64,000 nucleotides of DNA from positions 1-64,000 of the forward strand of contig NZ_FCOF02000030.1 in assembly GCF_001544755.2 (NCBI RefSeq). The letters run 5' to 3'. Below are positions 26,662 through 35,442 of the stretch, one piece after another (positions within the stretch are counted from its first letter, which is position 1; each line of letters starts with the position of its first letter). The notes beneath the pieces are model-generated. The model ran no database searches and was not told the origin of the DNA. It saw nothing but the letters and a program-made list of their open reading frames with translations. Made by a program: the position numbers and the translations under genes. Origin of the DNA: Caballeronia catudaia (GTDB lineage Bacteria > Pseudomonadota > Gammaproteobacteria > Burkholderiales > Burkholderiaceae).

Positions 26662-28257
26662 ATGAGAAAAGTCATTTCAGCGGATGCGGCGGCCCGGCTG
26701 CTGCGCGACGGCGACATCGTCAGCATCAGTTCCTCCAGCGCGCTCGGCTGCCCCGACAAGATCCTCGAGGCCATCGGCGAGCGCTTCGAGCGCGAGGGAC
26801 AGCCGCGCGATCTCACCACGCTGAACCCGATCGCCGCGGGCGACATGTACGGCGTCAAGGGCATCGATCATCTCGCCCGGCCGGGCCTGCTCGCGCGCAC
26901 GCTGGCGGGCTCGTATCCGAGCGGCCCGTCGTCGCTGCCGATGCCCCACGTTTGGCGCATGATCGTCGACAACGAAATCGAGGCCTATAACATTCCGAGC
27001 GGCATCCTGTTCGACATGCACCGCGACGCGGCCGCGAAGCGTCCCGGCGTGCTGACCAAGGTGGGCATGGGCACGTTCGTCGATCCCGACTTCCAGGGTT
27101 GCGCGATGAACGCCGCCGCCGCCGCGCACCCGGTCGTGCGCAAGGTGTCCTTCGATGGCGCTGACTGGCTCTACTTCCCTGCGATCGCGCCACGCGTGGC
27201 GATCCTCCGCGCGACCACCGCCGACGAAGCGGGCAACCTCGCCTACGAACACGAAGGCGCGCTGCTTGGCGGCATCGATCAGGCACTGGCCGCGCGCAAC
27301 AACGGCGGCATCGTGATCGCGCAGGTCAAGCGCGTGGTGAAAGCCGGCACGCTGCGGCCGCACGACGTTCGCGTGCCGTGCAATCTGGTCGATTACGTCG
27401 TCGTCGATCCGGACCAGTGGCAGACCACGCAGACGCCTTACGATCCGTCCATCAGCGGCGAAATCACGCTGCCGATGGATGCGTTCGCGCCGACGGCGTG
27501 GGGACCGGAGAAGGTCATCGCCCGACGCGCGGCGATGGAACTCGCGCATGGTTGCGCGGCCAATCTAGGCTTCGGCATTTCCGCCAACGTGCCGCGCATC
27601 CTGCTGGAAGAAGGCCTGCACGGCGAAGTGACGTGGGCCATCGAACAGGGCGCGGTCGGCGGCATGCCGCTGCTCGGCTTCGCGTTCGGCTGCGCATCGA
27701 ATGCGGATGCGATCGTCGCGTCGCCGAATCAGTTCACCTATTTTCAGGGCGGCGGCTTCGATGTCGCCCTGCTGTCCTTCCTGCAAGTCGATGCCGACGG
27801 CAGCGTCAACGTCTCGCGGCTCGCATCGAAACCGTATCTGACAGCGGGCTGCGGCGGTTTCGTCGATATCACCGCACACGCGCGCCGTATTGTGTTCTCG
27901 GGCTTTTTCACCGCCGGCGCGCAACTGGAAGTCGGCGGCGGCAGGCTCGGCATCGTGAAGGAAGGACGCACCCGCAAGTTCGTCCGGACGGCCGAGCAGA
28001 TCACGTTCAGCGGCCGCGTCGGGCGCGAGCGCGGCCAGCGCGTGACGTATGTCACCGAGCGCTGTGTCGTCGATCTGCTCGACGACGGCCTGACGGTGCG
28101 CGAGATCGCGCCCGGCGTCGATTTGCAGCGCGATATTCTCGATCAGGCCGAGGTCGCGCTGAAGGTCGCACCCGATCTGCGTCAGATGGATGCGGCGCTT
28201 TTCACCGACGCGCCCTTCGGACTCCGGCTCAAACCCCGCGAAAATCGCCATGACTGA
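26662..28257 (+). CDS. Type I CoA-transferase (fused), third of three
   Basis: 531 residues starting MRKVISADAAARLLRDGDIVSIS, 6 bp after the dehydrogenase gene. Catalytic glutamate in WAIEQGAVGGMPLLG; QGGGFDVALLSFLQVDADGSVNVS. Two fused CoA-transferases in one operon suggests that they act on different acids, or one on the substrate and one on a product. Its stop overlaps the next gene by 8 bp. Confidence 0.88.
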   Translation: MRKVISADAAARLLRDGDIVSISSSSALGCPDKILEAIGERFEREGQPRDLTTLNPIAAGDMYGVKGIDHLARPGLLARTLAGSYPSGPSSLPMPHVWRMIVDNEIEAYNIPSGILFDMHRDAAAKRPGVLTKVGMGTFVDPDFQGCAMNAAAAAHPVVRKVSFDGADWLYFPAIAPRVAILRATTADEAGNLAYEHEGALLGGIDQALAARNNGGIVIAQVKRVVKAGTLRPHDVRVPCNLVDYVVVDPDQWQTTQTPYDPSISGEITLPMDAFAPTAWGPEKVIARRAAMELAHGCAANLGFGISANVPRILLEEGLHGEVTWAIEQGAVGGMPLLGFAFGCASNADAIVASPNQFTYFQGGGFDVALLSFLQVDADGSVNVSRLASKPYLTAGCGGFVDITAHARRIVFSGFFTAGAQLEVGGGRLGIVKEGRTRKFVRTAEQITFSGRVGRERGQRVTYVTERCVVDLLDDGLTVREIAPGVDLQRDILDQAEVALKVAPDLRQMDAALFTDAPFGLRLKPRENRHD

Positions 28258-29029
28258 TCGCTTCGTTTCCATCGTCCGCGATGCTGCCGTCGCGACCGTC
28301 ACGGTGGACCGGCCGGCCAGGCTCAACGCGCTGACGCCCGGCATGCTGGACCAGCTCGAAGACGCGGCCCGCGCACTGGAGGCCGGTAATGAAACGCGCG
28401 TCGTCATCCTGACGGGCGGCGGCACGAAAGCATTCTGCGTCGGCGCCGACATCAACGAATGGGCCGCGCTCAAGCCGCTCGACATGTGGCGCCATTGGGT
28501 GCGCCGGGGTCATCAGGTCTTCGACCAGTGGGCGCGGCTGCGCCAGCCTGTGATCGCGGCGATCAACGGTCATGCCTTCGGAGGCGGTCTGGAACTGGCG
28601 ATCACCGCCGACGTGCGCATCGCGTCCGAAGCGGCCGGTTTCGCGTTGCCGGAAGCGTCGATCGCAACCTGTCCCGGCTGGTCCGGCACGCAGCGGCTCG
28701 TGCGCCTGATCGGCGCAAGCCAGGCGAAGTATCTGGCCTTGAGCGGCGAGCGCGTGACGGCCGCCGATGCACAGGCGTGCGGCCTCGTGCATGAAGTCGT
28801 GCCACACGCGCGCGTGCTGGAACGCGCGCATCGGCTGGCGCTGGCGATGGCGTCGCGCGCGCCGGTATCGCTGCAACTGACCAAGCAGTTGATCAACGCG
28901 GCGAGCGGCGAGGAAACCGGCTCGACACTGGAAGCGATGGCGGGCGCGCTCGCGGCCAGCACCGAGGACGCGGCCGAAGGCATCCGCAGCTTTCAGGACA
29001 AGCGTGCGCCGATCTACGTCGGACGTTGA
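28250..29029 (+). CDS. Enoyl-CoA hydratase/isomerase (crotonase family)
   Basis: 259 residues from ATG 28250, overlapping the CoA-transferase end. GGTKAFCVGADINEWAAL and INGHAFGGGLELAITADVRIAS are the oxyanion-hole segments, and both glutamates are kept (GGGLEL, ALPEASIATCPG). Last gene of the TRAP-led operon; only 13 bp separate it from the end of the convergent minus operon. Confidence 0.9.
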   Translation: MTDRFVSIVRDAAVATVTVDRPARLNALTPGMLDQLEDAARALEAGNETRVVILTGGGTKAFCVGADINEWAALKPLDMWRHWVRRGHQVFDQWARLRQPVIAAINGHAFGGGLELAITADVRIASEAAGFALPEASIATCPGWSGTQRLVRLIGASQAKYLALSGERVTAADAQACGLVHEVVPHARVLERAHRLALAMASRAPVSLQLTKQLINAASGEETGSTLEAMAGALAASTEDAAEGIRSFQDKRAPIYVGR

Positions 29030-29042
29030 GAGGCGGCGTGAA

Positions 29043-29888
29043 TCAGCAGCACTCGAACAGGCGCTCGCGGCAGGTGCGCAAAGTTTCGTCGGCGGGGCGC
29101 GCCCACCAGTCGAGCTTCGAGAAAATCTCCACTTCGACGGGGCCGTCATAGCCGGTGGCCTCCACCGCCGCGCGCAGTCGCTTGAGATCGATGACGCCAT
29201 CGCCCATCATCCCGCGATCCTGCAACGGGTCGCGGGTTTCGACGAGCCAGTCGCACACGTGCAGCGCGAGGATGCGTTCGGCCGCGCGGGTGATGGCCGG
29301 CATCAACGCCGGATCCCACCAGACGTGGTAAGCATCGATGGCCACGCCGAAATGCCCCTCGCGCGACGGGTCGAGCCGGTCGCACCAGTCCAGCGCCTGA
29401 TCGAGCGTGTTGAGCAAGCTGCGATCGGCGGCGTAGAGCGGATGCAGCGGTTCGAGCGCGATGCGCACGCCGGTCTCTTTCATCGTCGGTCGTAAGGCGG
29501 CGAGGCCATCGAGAATCTGCTCGCGGGCATCGTCGATGTCGCGCGAACCGGGCGGCAATCCACCGACGACCGCGACCAGCACCGGCGCACCAAGCACGGC
29601 GGCGGTCTCCAGCGCGCGACGGTTGGAATCGATCGCGGCGCGGCGGCCGGCGGCGTCGTTCGCCGCGAAATAGGCCGTGCGGCAGTATGCGTTGACCTTC
29701 AGGCCCGCCGCGCGGATCGCGCTGGCGGCGGCCTGCGGCTTGTTCTCGTCGATTTCCTGGCGCCACGGCGTGATCCAGCCGAAACCCTGGTCGGCGATGC
29801 GGCCGGCCGTCACCTCGATCGGCTCGCGATAGCCGAGCGTGCCCGTGTTGATGCAGCAGAGATCGCCGCGTCCGTTCAAGTCGCGCAT
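29043..29888 (-). CDS. Sugar phosphate isomerase/epimerase-type TIM barrel
   Basis: 281 residues from ATG 29888 with TTGAGG upstream. Xylose-isomerase-like TIM-barrel blocks: TGTLGYREPIEVTAGRIADQGFGWITPW, GVRIALEPLHPLYAADRSLLNT, FGVAIDAYHVWWDP, LHVCDWLVETRDPLQDRGMMGDGVIDLKRL, with Glu/Asp/His metal ligands. This superfamily includes isomerases, epimerases and 3-dehydroshikimate dehydratases. With the AroE-like enzyme nearby, a dehydratase-like role is possible but unproven. Confidence 0.85.
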   Translation of the reverse strand: MRDLNGRGDLCCINTGTLGYREPIEVTAGRIADQGFGWITPWRQEIDENKPQAAASAIRAAGLKVNAYCRTAYFAANDAAGRRAAIDSNRRALETAAVLGAPVLVAVVGGLPPGSRDIDDAREQILDGLAALRPTMKETGVRIALEPLHPLYAADRSLLNTLDQALDWCDRLDPSREGHFGVAIDAYHVWWDPALMPAITRAAERILALHVCDWLVETRDPLQDRGMMGDGVIDLKRLRAAVEATGYDGPVEVEIFSKLDWWARPADETLRTCRERLFECC

Positions 29889-29896
29889 GGTGTGCC

Positions 29897-30670
29897 TCAA
29901 TAGCGTTGGATCATCAGGCCGCCGTCGACGCGCACTTCCTGCGCCACGGTATAGGGCAAAAGGCCCGCCGCCATCGTGCGGATCACGCGCGCCACGTCTT
30001 CCGGCTGGCCCCAGCGCGGCGTCGCTGTCATGCCTTCGCCGATGAGCTTGTCGTACCTGGCCTTCGACGGCGCCGTCATCTCGGTCAGGATCAGGCCCGG
30101 CTGCACCTCGAACACGCCGATATCGTGAGGAGCCAGGCGCAGCGCGAACAGGCGCGCCGCCATCGACAGCGCGCTCTTCGACATGCAGTATTCGCCGCGC
30201 TCGATGGTGGCGACCACCGCGTTCGACGACGTCACGAAAACGATGCTGCGCGCGCCCTCGCCCGCCGGCTTTTGCGCCACCATCAGCCGGGCCACGGCCT
30301 GCGTCAGAAAGAAGGTGCCGCGTGTGTTGATGTCGAGGCAGCGGTCGTAGCTTTGCGCGCTCACGTCGAGCAGATCGCCGCGACTGAGCACCGAGACGCC
30401 CGCATTGTTGACGAGACAGTCGATGCCGCCAAAGCGTTCGACGATCGCGTTCAGGACACTCGCGTGCTTATCGATATCGCCGATATCGAGATCGAAGGTC
30501 ACGCAGACGCGGCCCAGCGCCTCGACTTCGGCTGTGAGCGTATGAAGCCGCTCTTGATCGTCGAGCGCGATGGCGGCGATGTCGAAGCCTTCGGCGGCAA
30601 GCGCCAGCGCGGCGGAACGCCCGATCCCGCGCGACGCGCCCGTTACCACGGCAATCCTTGTCATGTTCAT
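29897..30670 (-). CDS. Short-chain dehydrogenase/reductase (FabG-like)
   Basis: 257 residues. TGASRGIGRSAALALA, NNAGVSVLSRGDLLDVSAQSYDRCLDIN, and EYCMSKSALSM (Tyr-x-x-x-Lys). Strongly similar to the plus-strand SDR at 19889. Its ATG overlaps the stop of the acyl-CoA dehydrogenase gene (ATGA), so the two are coupled. Confidence 0.9.
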   Translation of the reverse strand: MNMTRIAVVTGASRGIGRSAALALAAEGFDIAAIALDDQERLHTLTAEVEALGRVCVTFDLDIGDIDKHASVLNAIVERFGGIDCLVNNAGVSVLSRGDLLDVSAQSYDRCLDINTRGTFFLTQAVARLMVAQKPAGEGARSIVFVTSSNAVVATIERGEYCMSKSALSMAARLFALRLAPHDIGVFEVQPGLILTEMTAPSKARYDKLIGEGMTATPRWGQPEDVARVIRTMAAGLLPYTVAQEVRVDGGLMIQRY

Positions 30671-31800
30671 GCCTTCAGCAGTTGGCGCGCGATGATGACC
30701 CGCTGGATCTGATTCGTGCCTTCGTAGATCTGCGTGATCTTCGCGTCGCGGTACAGGCGTTCCACTTCATAGCCGCGGATATAGCCGCTGCCGCCGAAGA
30801 TCTGGATCGCGTTGCTGGTGTGCTGGACGGCCGCATCGCCGGCGAAGCACTTGGCCATCGACGCCGCGGCGGTCGCCTCGATGCCCGCGTCCATCTTCGA
30901 CGCGGCGGAGCGCACGAGCAGCCGGGCCGCTTCGGTGTCCTTGGCCATGTCGGCCAGCATGAACTGGACCGCCTGAAACTCGGCGATCGCCTGGCCGAAC
31001 TGCTTGCGCATCCTGGCCTGTTCAACGCTCGCTTCCAGCGCGGCCTGAATGATGCCCACAGCGAGCGCCCCGATGCCGACGCGCCCTTTCTCGAGCACGC
31101 TCATCATCATGTGAAAGCCGCGGCCTTCCGTGCCGAGCAGCGCGTCCGCCGGCAGTTTCACGTCGTCGAAATGCAGCTCGCCGACCTGCGACGCGCGCTG
31201 GCCCAGCTTGTGCTCCTTGGGCCCGCGCGACACGCCCCGCGACGCGCAATCGACGATGAAGATGCTCATTCCGCGCTTGCCCGCGGCGGGATCGGTGCGC
31301 GCCAGCACGAGCGCCACGTCGGCGACCGGTGCATTGTGTATCCATAGCTTGGAGCCGCTGAGCGACCAGCCTTCGCCATCGCGCACGGCGGTCGTCTTCA
31401 CGCCGGATACGTCGCTTCCCGCGCCCGCCTCGGTGATGCAGTACGCGCCCTTCAACTCGGCGCGCACGAGCGGCCCGATCCAGCGGTCGATCTGCGCCGG
31501 CGTGCCGTGCTTGCCCAGCAAGGTGCCGAGCAACTCGACCAGACCGCACTGGTCCGCGACGGACGCATAGCCGCGGCTGATCTCCTCCATCACGATCGAA
31601 TACGCGAGGCAGTCCAGCCCCGCGCCGCCCATGGATTCCGGCACCGTGATGCCAAACAGCCCGGTCTCCCCCATCTGCCGATAGATGTCGGCCGGAAAGC
31701 GCTCGTCGCGGTCTAGCGCCTCGGCCTGCGGCCGGATGACCTCGTTGGAAAAGCGGCGAGCCATGTCGGCCACTTGCTGGTGCTCGGTGGACAGAATCAA
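30667..31800 (-). CDS. Acyl-CoA dehydrogenase (short/branched-chain type)
   Basis: 377 residues from TTG 31800, with GAGGAGACCAG in front. MILSTEHQQVADMARRFSNEVI, YCITEAGAGSDVSGVKTTAV, LSGSKLWIHNAPVADV, RKQFGQAIAEFQAVQFMLADM and YRDAKITQIYEGTNQIQRVIIARQL are standard; the catalytic Glu is present in YEGTNQ. First gene of the minus operon under the third palindromic operator. It should introduce the alpha,beta double bond into an acyl-CoA. Confidence 0.92.
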   Translation of the reverse strand: MILSTEHQQVADMARRFSNEVIRPQAEALDRDERFPADIYRQMGETGLFGITVPESMGGAGLDCLAYSIVMEEISRGYASVADQCGLVELLGTLLGKHGTPAQIDRWIGPLVRAELKGAYCITEAGAGSDVSGVKTTAVRDGEGWSLSGSKLWIHNAPVADVALVLARTDPAAGKRGMSIFIVDCASRGVSRGPKEHKLGQRASQVGELHFDDVKLPADALLGTEGRGFHMMMSVLEKGRVGIGALAVGIIQAALEASVEQARMRKQFGQAIAEFQAVQFMLADMAKDTEAARLLVRSAASKMDAGIEATAAASMAKCFAGDAAVQHTSNAIQIFGGSGYIRGYEVERLYRDAKITQIYEGTNQIQRVIIARQLLKA

Positions 31801-31897
31801 CTGGTCTCCTCCATTGGCGGCGGCGTTTCGAAGCCGCGATACGGTTAGGGCAGCGCCGGCGCATCGGCCCTCGATGGGTCGCCGATCCGGTCACGAA

Positions 31898-31926
31898 ACT
31901 TTAAGCTAGTTAGATCGATCTAGCAA
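31898..31926 (-). promoter_or_regulatory. Promoter with palindromic operator TAGATCGATCTA (third copy)
   Basis: Read on the minus strand: -35-like TTGCTA (31926-31921), a 17-bp spacer, then -10-like TAAAGT (31903-31898). The palindrome at 31911-31922 overlaps the -35 end and spacer. Same geometry as 13872-13900, so one repressor can silence both. Confidence 0.7.
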
Positions 31927-32223
31927 GTGTCAGCCAGCGGCGTTACATCGAGCCGGAATACACCTCAGGTCTTTCGTTGCCGATGTCATCTCGCCGCCCT
32001 GGATCGCAAGCCGCTCGGTCGCTGTCTCGCAAACCGCTCAGCAAAGAGATGCTGTTGCCCCTACCTGCGTCAGCGGCGCAGACTGTCGCTTTGTCGAATC
32101 ACTTGACGTTCGCGGCCCGTCGCGTCGGCGCCGGTTCGGCGGTATCTTTTCAACGAGCTTATCGAACTCGTCTACGCCACATTTTTTGTACAAGATGCGG
32201 GCTATGGGCACACGGATGCCATC

Positions 32224-32457
32224 ATGTATGCGCGCGCTGAAGCGGCTCTGGAGCGCAGCTTGCAGCGCGCCGAAACCGAGCGACTATGGAAACTCGGGGC
32301 GGCTGACCTGCCGTTGTTCGAAGCGGTTCTGCAAGAGGCAGACCGCCAACTAACAAGCGCGCCGCGGTACGTTCATATTGGTGCACGGGAAAGGCTCGAA
32401 CGCTTTGCCAGTAGTGGGCGGGGCTCGCCGCGAATGTCCACCGCGTCGCGCCACTGA
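32224..32457 (+). other. Possible decayed ORF
   Basis: Open for 77 codons (YARAEAALERSLQRAETERL...RYVHIGARERLERF), helical and charged in its first 60 residues, then degenerate. No family recognised. It occupies most of the 31.9-32.5 kb interval between the catabolic island and the XRE-like gene; I see nothing else there. Confidence 0.25.
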
Positions 32458-32546
32458 CGGCATCCTTTCAGCAGTTGCGAACGCGTCATCTCTTAGCACG
32501 CACCACGCGCGACTGGCGATAGTCGTTCGTAGGGAACGCAGTCGGC

Positions 32547-33737
32547 GTGGAGAATATTGCTTTGGGACTTGAGTGCAGCTTGGCCCGGATTGCAGAACTG
32601 CTGCGAGGAGAGCGATTCACGCCCGAGACCGCGTTCCATATGGAAACTACGCTTGGGCTACCGTCCGGCTTTTTCGACCAATCTCATCCACTTCTTTCGT
32701 CGGAGACGATTGCGCGCCTTAAGGCGCCGCTCGAGTCCGCCCATACGGACGAAATCAGCGATGACAGTGAAGTCGACGAAGCACCCCTCTCTCTCAATGC
32801 GCAGAAGCCATCCCTGCGTGCCAGCAGTTTGTCCGAGGACACGACAATGCCGTCTAGGAGTTCGAAAGAAGCGTCGGGCGCGCCCAAGACCCGCGCCCAA
32901 AAGCTTTCAAAGCAGGCAAGCGGTCAAGCTTCCGGAGCAGGAGATTCGCCCAAACCGCGCTCATCGCATCAAGCGGCCGGGCGGAAGCAGGCCCAAGCAA
33001 ACGGCGGTGCGGCAGTAGAGAGCGTCAGGCAGGCCAACCTTCACGTTCTCACCACACGCAACGGTTCAAAGGTCAAGCTCGGCGCAGTCTTGGGTCTAAG
33101 CGGATCGAATATGGCGCACCGACTGCACGGAAAGAAGCGCATGGATGATGCTGAAGCCGAGCGCTTCACCGCGGGGCTTGGTCTGCCTGCGGGCTGGCTA
33201 GACACACCTCGCTCTGAAGCCGACATCCCCGCGTCAGTCGCGCTGCTGCTGGCGCCCGCATCACGCGTGCGCGCGCCTGGTCAAGCACCGGCGCCAACCG
33301 CCGCGGCACCGTATGAGGACACCCAAGTCACCGCCGCTCCGACCGGCGAGATCGACCGCGCCCTGCCCAGCTCTGCGAGCGACCCGAACAGTGAAGTATT
33401 GCCAGCCGATGCGGCGGGCGAGGACGACAGCGCAGCAAGCGCTCACAATGAAAACGTCAGCAGTACATTCGTCACCCGCGACGACGGGTTCGTCGAACGC
33501 GCCGAACCGGGAGCGCCGGCAGCCATCGCTGCACCGGCGGAGTCGCTGCCCGCGTTTTCTATGTCAAAGCCTACAGCCACGCCACCCTCTGCCACTTTGG
33601 GAACCAGCTTAGCCGGTCTTGATGGAATCGCACCTATCGCAGAGGCGCTCTTGAAGACGCTCGCCGGCAAGTCACGCTCCGGTCGCTTGGACGAACTGAA
33701 AGCGTTGGAGCTATTGCAACGAGCCGTCCTGCTATAA
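32547..33737 (+). CDS. Protein with two XRE/Cro-like DNA-binding modules, probably 5'-truncated
   Basis: 396 residues from GTG 32547; a stop lies 8 codons upstream in frame. Residues ~8-44 (LECSLARIAELLRGERF...LGLPSGFFDQ) and ~165-215 (LTTRNGSKVKLGAVLGLSGSNMAHRLHG...GLPAGWLDTPR) both look like the second half of XRE helix-turn-helix domains, which end in GLP-GWLD. The first module lacks its leading helices, suggesting loss of the N-terminus. Between and after them are Ser/Ala/Pro-rich linkers. The C-terminal 50 residues (IAEALLKTLAGKSRSGRLDELKALELLQ) are helical. Possible regulator or nucleoid protein. Confidence 0.5.
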   Translation: MENIALGLECSLARIAELLRGERFTPETAFHMETTLGLPSGFFDQSHPLLSSETIARLKAPLESAHTDEISDDSEVDEAPLSLNAQKPSLRASSLSEDTTMPSRSSKEASGAPKTRAQKLSKQASGQASGAGDSPKPRSSHQAAGRKQAQANGGAAVESVRQANLHVLTTRNGSKVKLGAVLGLSGSNMAHRLHGKKRMDDAEAERFTAGLGLPAGWLDTPRSEADIPASVALLLAPASRVRAPGQAPAPTAAAPYEDTQVTAAPTGEIDRALPSSASDPNSEVLPADAAGEDDSAASAHNENVSSTFVTRDDGFVERAEPGAPAAIAAPAESLPAFSMSKPTATPPSATLGTSLAGLDGIAPIAEALLKTLAGKSRSGRLDELKALELLQRAVLL

Positions 33738-34150
33738 CAGGGACGTCCGGAACTAACTTTGAGTGCGGGGCTCTCGGACAAGGTCGCCAAGACGGTCCCG
33801 TTGTTGAGACGCCGCGATCGGCGAATGAAGCATCGCGGTGGCGTCCGAGGAGCGGAGTCAAGTGTTCGAAACCCGAGTCTCAACGCGTCGACCGCTTCAT
33901 GTTCGGTTCTCTGAGCCACGCGGCATTCGTTTCCCGTCCCGACGTTCACCGATTTCTTTGCGATCTTCTCGACCTCAAGCTCAAGCGCCGACAGCCGGGC
34001 ACGTTGGACGCGAAGCCACGCGTAGGTGATGAGAAGATCATGGAGGCGCGCTCTCCAGTGACGAACGCTTGTCGGCAACGGAGCCGATGTTGCACGTACT
34101 GCCGTCACCACTTCCTTGTATAAGAGCGAGTTTACGATCAGGTTCAAGGG
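33738..34150. other. No convincing gene
   Basis: Only a weak minus-strand ORF (starting at 34147; LHDLLITYAWLRVQRARLSALELEVEKIAKKS in its first third) that runs on antisense to the previous gene. I see no motif and do not call it. Confidence 0.3.
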
Positions 34151-34201
34151 AGGTCCGCTTTTGCACGCCGGGCTCCGATCCGAGATTGCTTCGTTGCAAA
34201 A

Positions 34202-34505
34202 TCACGCGCTGCTCGGGCTGAGCGTTTTCGGATCGGTGCGTTGGCTGTTTGAGGACTTGGCCAGCATCGACCCTCGACACGCATCGTGAGCCGTAGCGAC
34301 ACGCAAAAAGTCTTCTGAGCGCCGCTGTAGAAAGTGTGGCCGTTCCCAGCGGCCGAGCGCTCGTGTCTGACGCGGCACCTCCCTCCACGAGAAGCCTTTG
34401 CCTTTGCATTCGAACAGCACGTCACCGGGTGCGAATGCACCTGACCGCGAACACACCGCGGCCGTGGACGGAGGACGACCGGACAGCAGTACGGCGGATC
34501 GGCAT
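34202..34505 (-). pseudogene. Decayed SET-domain protein (copy 1 of a duplicated triplet)
   Basis: Three minus-strand frames together match the intact SET protein at 38180-38623. RRTAVRSSSVHGRGVFAV matches RRIAVRHSPIHGRGVFAA, GDVLFECKGKG matches GDPILEYKGEI, and RHERSAAGNGHTFYSGAQ matches RYERSAAEDGHTFFFGLD. The downstream NHSC/CRCG part is gone. Frameshifts and truncation make it non-functional. Confidence 0.75.
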
Positions 34506-34584
34506 TTGAAGAGATAACAACAAAATGGTCGCGGTCAATTGTGCAACGTTGGATAATCGGTCAAGCCTGTATTGCAATACGCCT

Positions 34585-34785
34585 ATGCCCCGCTCCGCTG
34601 ATCGCCCTATCAAGCGCAAGCCGCCCCGCGGCACACTGGCTCGCTACCGCGACCGGATCGTCGAGGTGCTCGGCGAAGCTCGCGGCCAACGCGTCATGAT
34701 CCGTTCCGTCCACGTGGACGGAACCGAGCGGCGCACCGCGGTAAAACTCGTGAATCCGTTGCCGTCGGACAGCCAGCTTTTCTGA
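34585..34785 (+). CDS. Small basic protein of unknown function (copy 1)
   Basis: 66 residues from ATG 34585 (MPRSADRPIKRKPPRGTLARY). The core DRIVEVLGEARGQRVMIRS-H-DG-ERRTAVK is nearly identical to the 38697-38918 product, so the family is under selection. It looks like a small beta-rich protein with a basic N-terminus. Divergent from the SET gene and convergent with the HU gene in both copies. Function unknown. Confidence 0.6.
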   Translation: MPRSADRPIKRKPPRGTLARYRDRIVEVLGEARGQRVMIRSVHVDGTERRTAVKLVNPLPSDSQLF

Positions 34786-34786
34786 T

Positions 34787-34814
34787 AAACGGGGCGAAGT
34801 CTCCTCCCCCGTTT
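34787..34814. terminator. Hairpin between convergent genes
   Basis: AAACGGGG and CCCCGTTT form an 8-bp stem around a 12-nt loop, in the 32-bp gap between the small basic protein and the convergent HU gene. It may end both transcripts. Confidence 0.45.
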
Positions 34815-34817
34815 GCC

Positions 34818-35096
34818 TTACGCGCCGTTGAATGCGTCCTTGAACGTTTTGCCGGCCGTGAACTTCACCGTTTTCGCGGCGGCGAGCTGAACCGTCTCGC
34901 CGGTCTGGGGGTTCCGGCCGGTCCGCGCCGCACGCGCGCCGGTGGAGAAACTCCCGAACCCGATCAACTGAACCGGATTCCCCTCGGCCACTTCGCGCGA
35001 GATCGTGCCCACAACGGCGTTGATCGCCTCTTCCACAGCGGCCTTGCTGGTTCCCGCCTGTGCGGCGACCGCGTCGATCAGTTCCTCCTTGTTCAT
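34818..35096 (-). CDS. HU-family nucleoid DNA-binding protein (copy 1)
   Basis: 92 residues from ATG 35096 (AGAGGAAAG upstream; a longer frame to 35126 is less likely). [40 protein letters not shown] (the DNA-binding arm) and [16 protein letters not shown] define HU. About three quarters identical by eye to the HU at 39001-39279. Probably dimeric. Confidence 0.92.
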   Translation of the reverse strand: MNKEELIDAVAAQAGTSKAAVEEAINAVVGTISREVAEGNPVQLIGFGSFSTGARAARTGRNPQTGETVQLAAAKTVKFTAGKTFKDAFNGA

Positions 35097-35442
35097 TCGG
35101 CTTTCCTCTTTGAAATCGACTGTCATCTTACCGGACGCCAGCGAGCACCAAGGTCGACGCGTTTAACGATTGATACGTGCGCGCCGTGACGAGCGTCGAG
35201 GCAAAGTGGCTAGAAAGGTGCACGGCTATGGTTGCGCCTGCGCAGATAGGCACATGGTCGTCACCGGACACTGAGGTAAGCGTCGCGCGGCGCCGCGGAG
35301 CGATTACGCTTGGCGGACGCAGAGGTACGAGCCTGCGGTTTGCCGGGTTCTGATAATCATATAGCCGAGCTCCCTCCGTTCGAATCGAACGTGCGGCGTA
35401 CAGTCAGGGTGCGAACACCGACGTGACGCACAGGAGGCCGGC

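Noticed and set aside
31977-32240. Small plus-strand ORF of 87 codons
   Set aside because: No ribosome-binding site, Ser/Arg-rich random composition, no similarity to any family I know.
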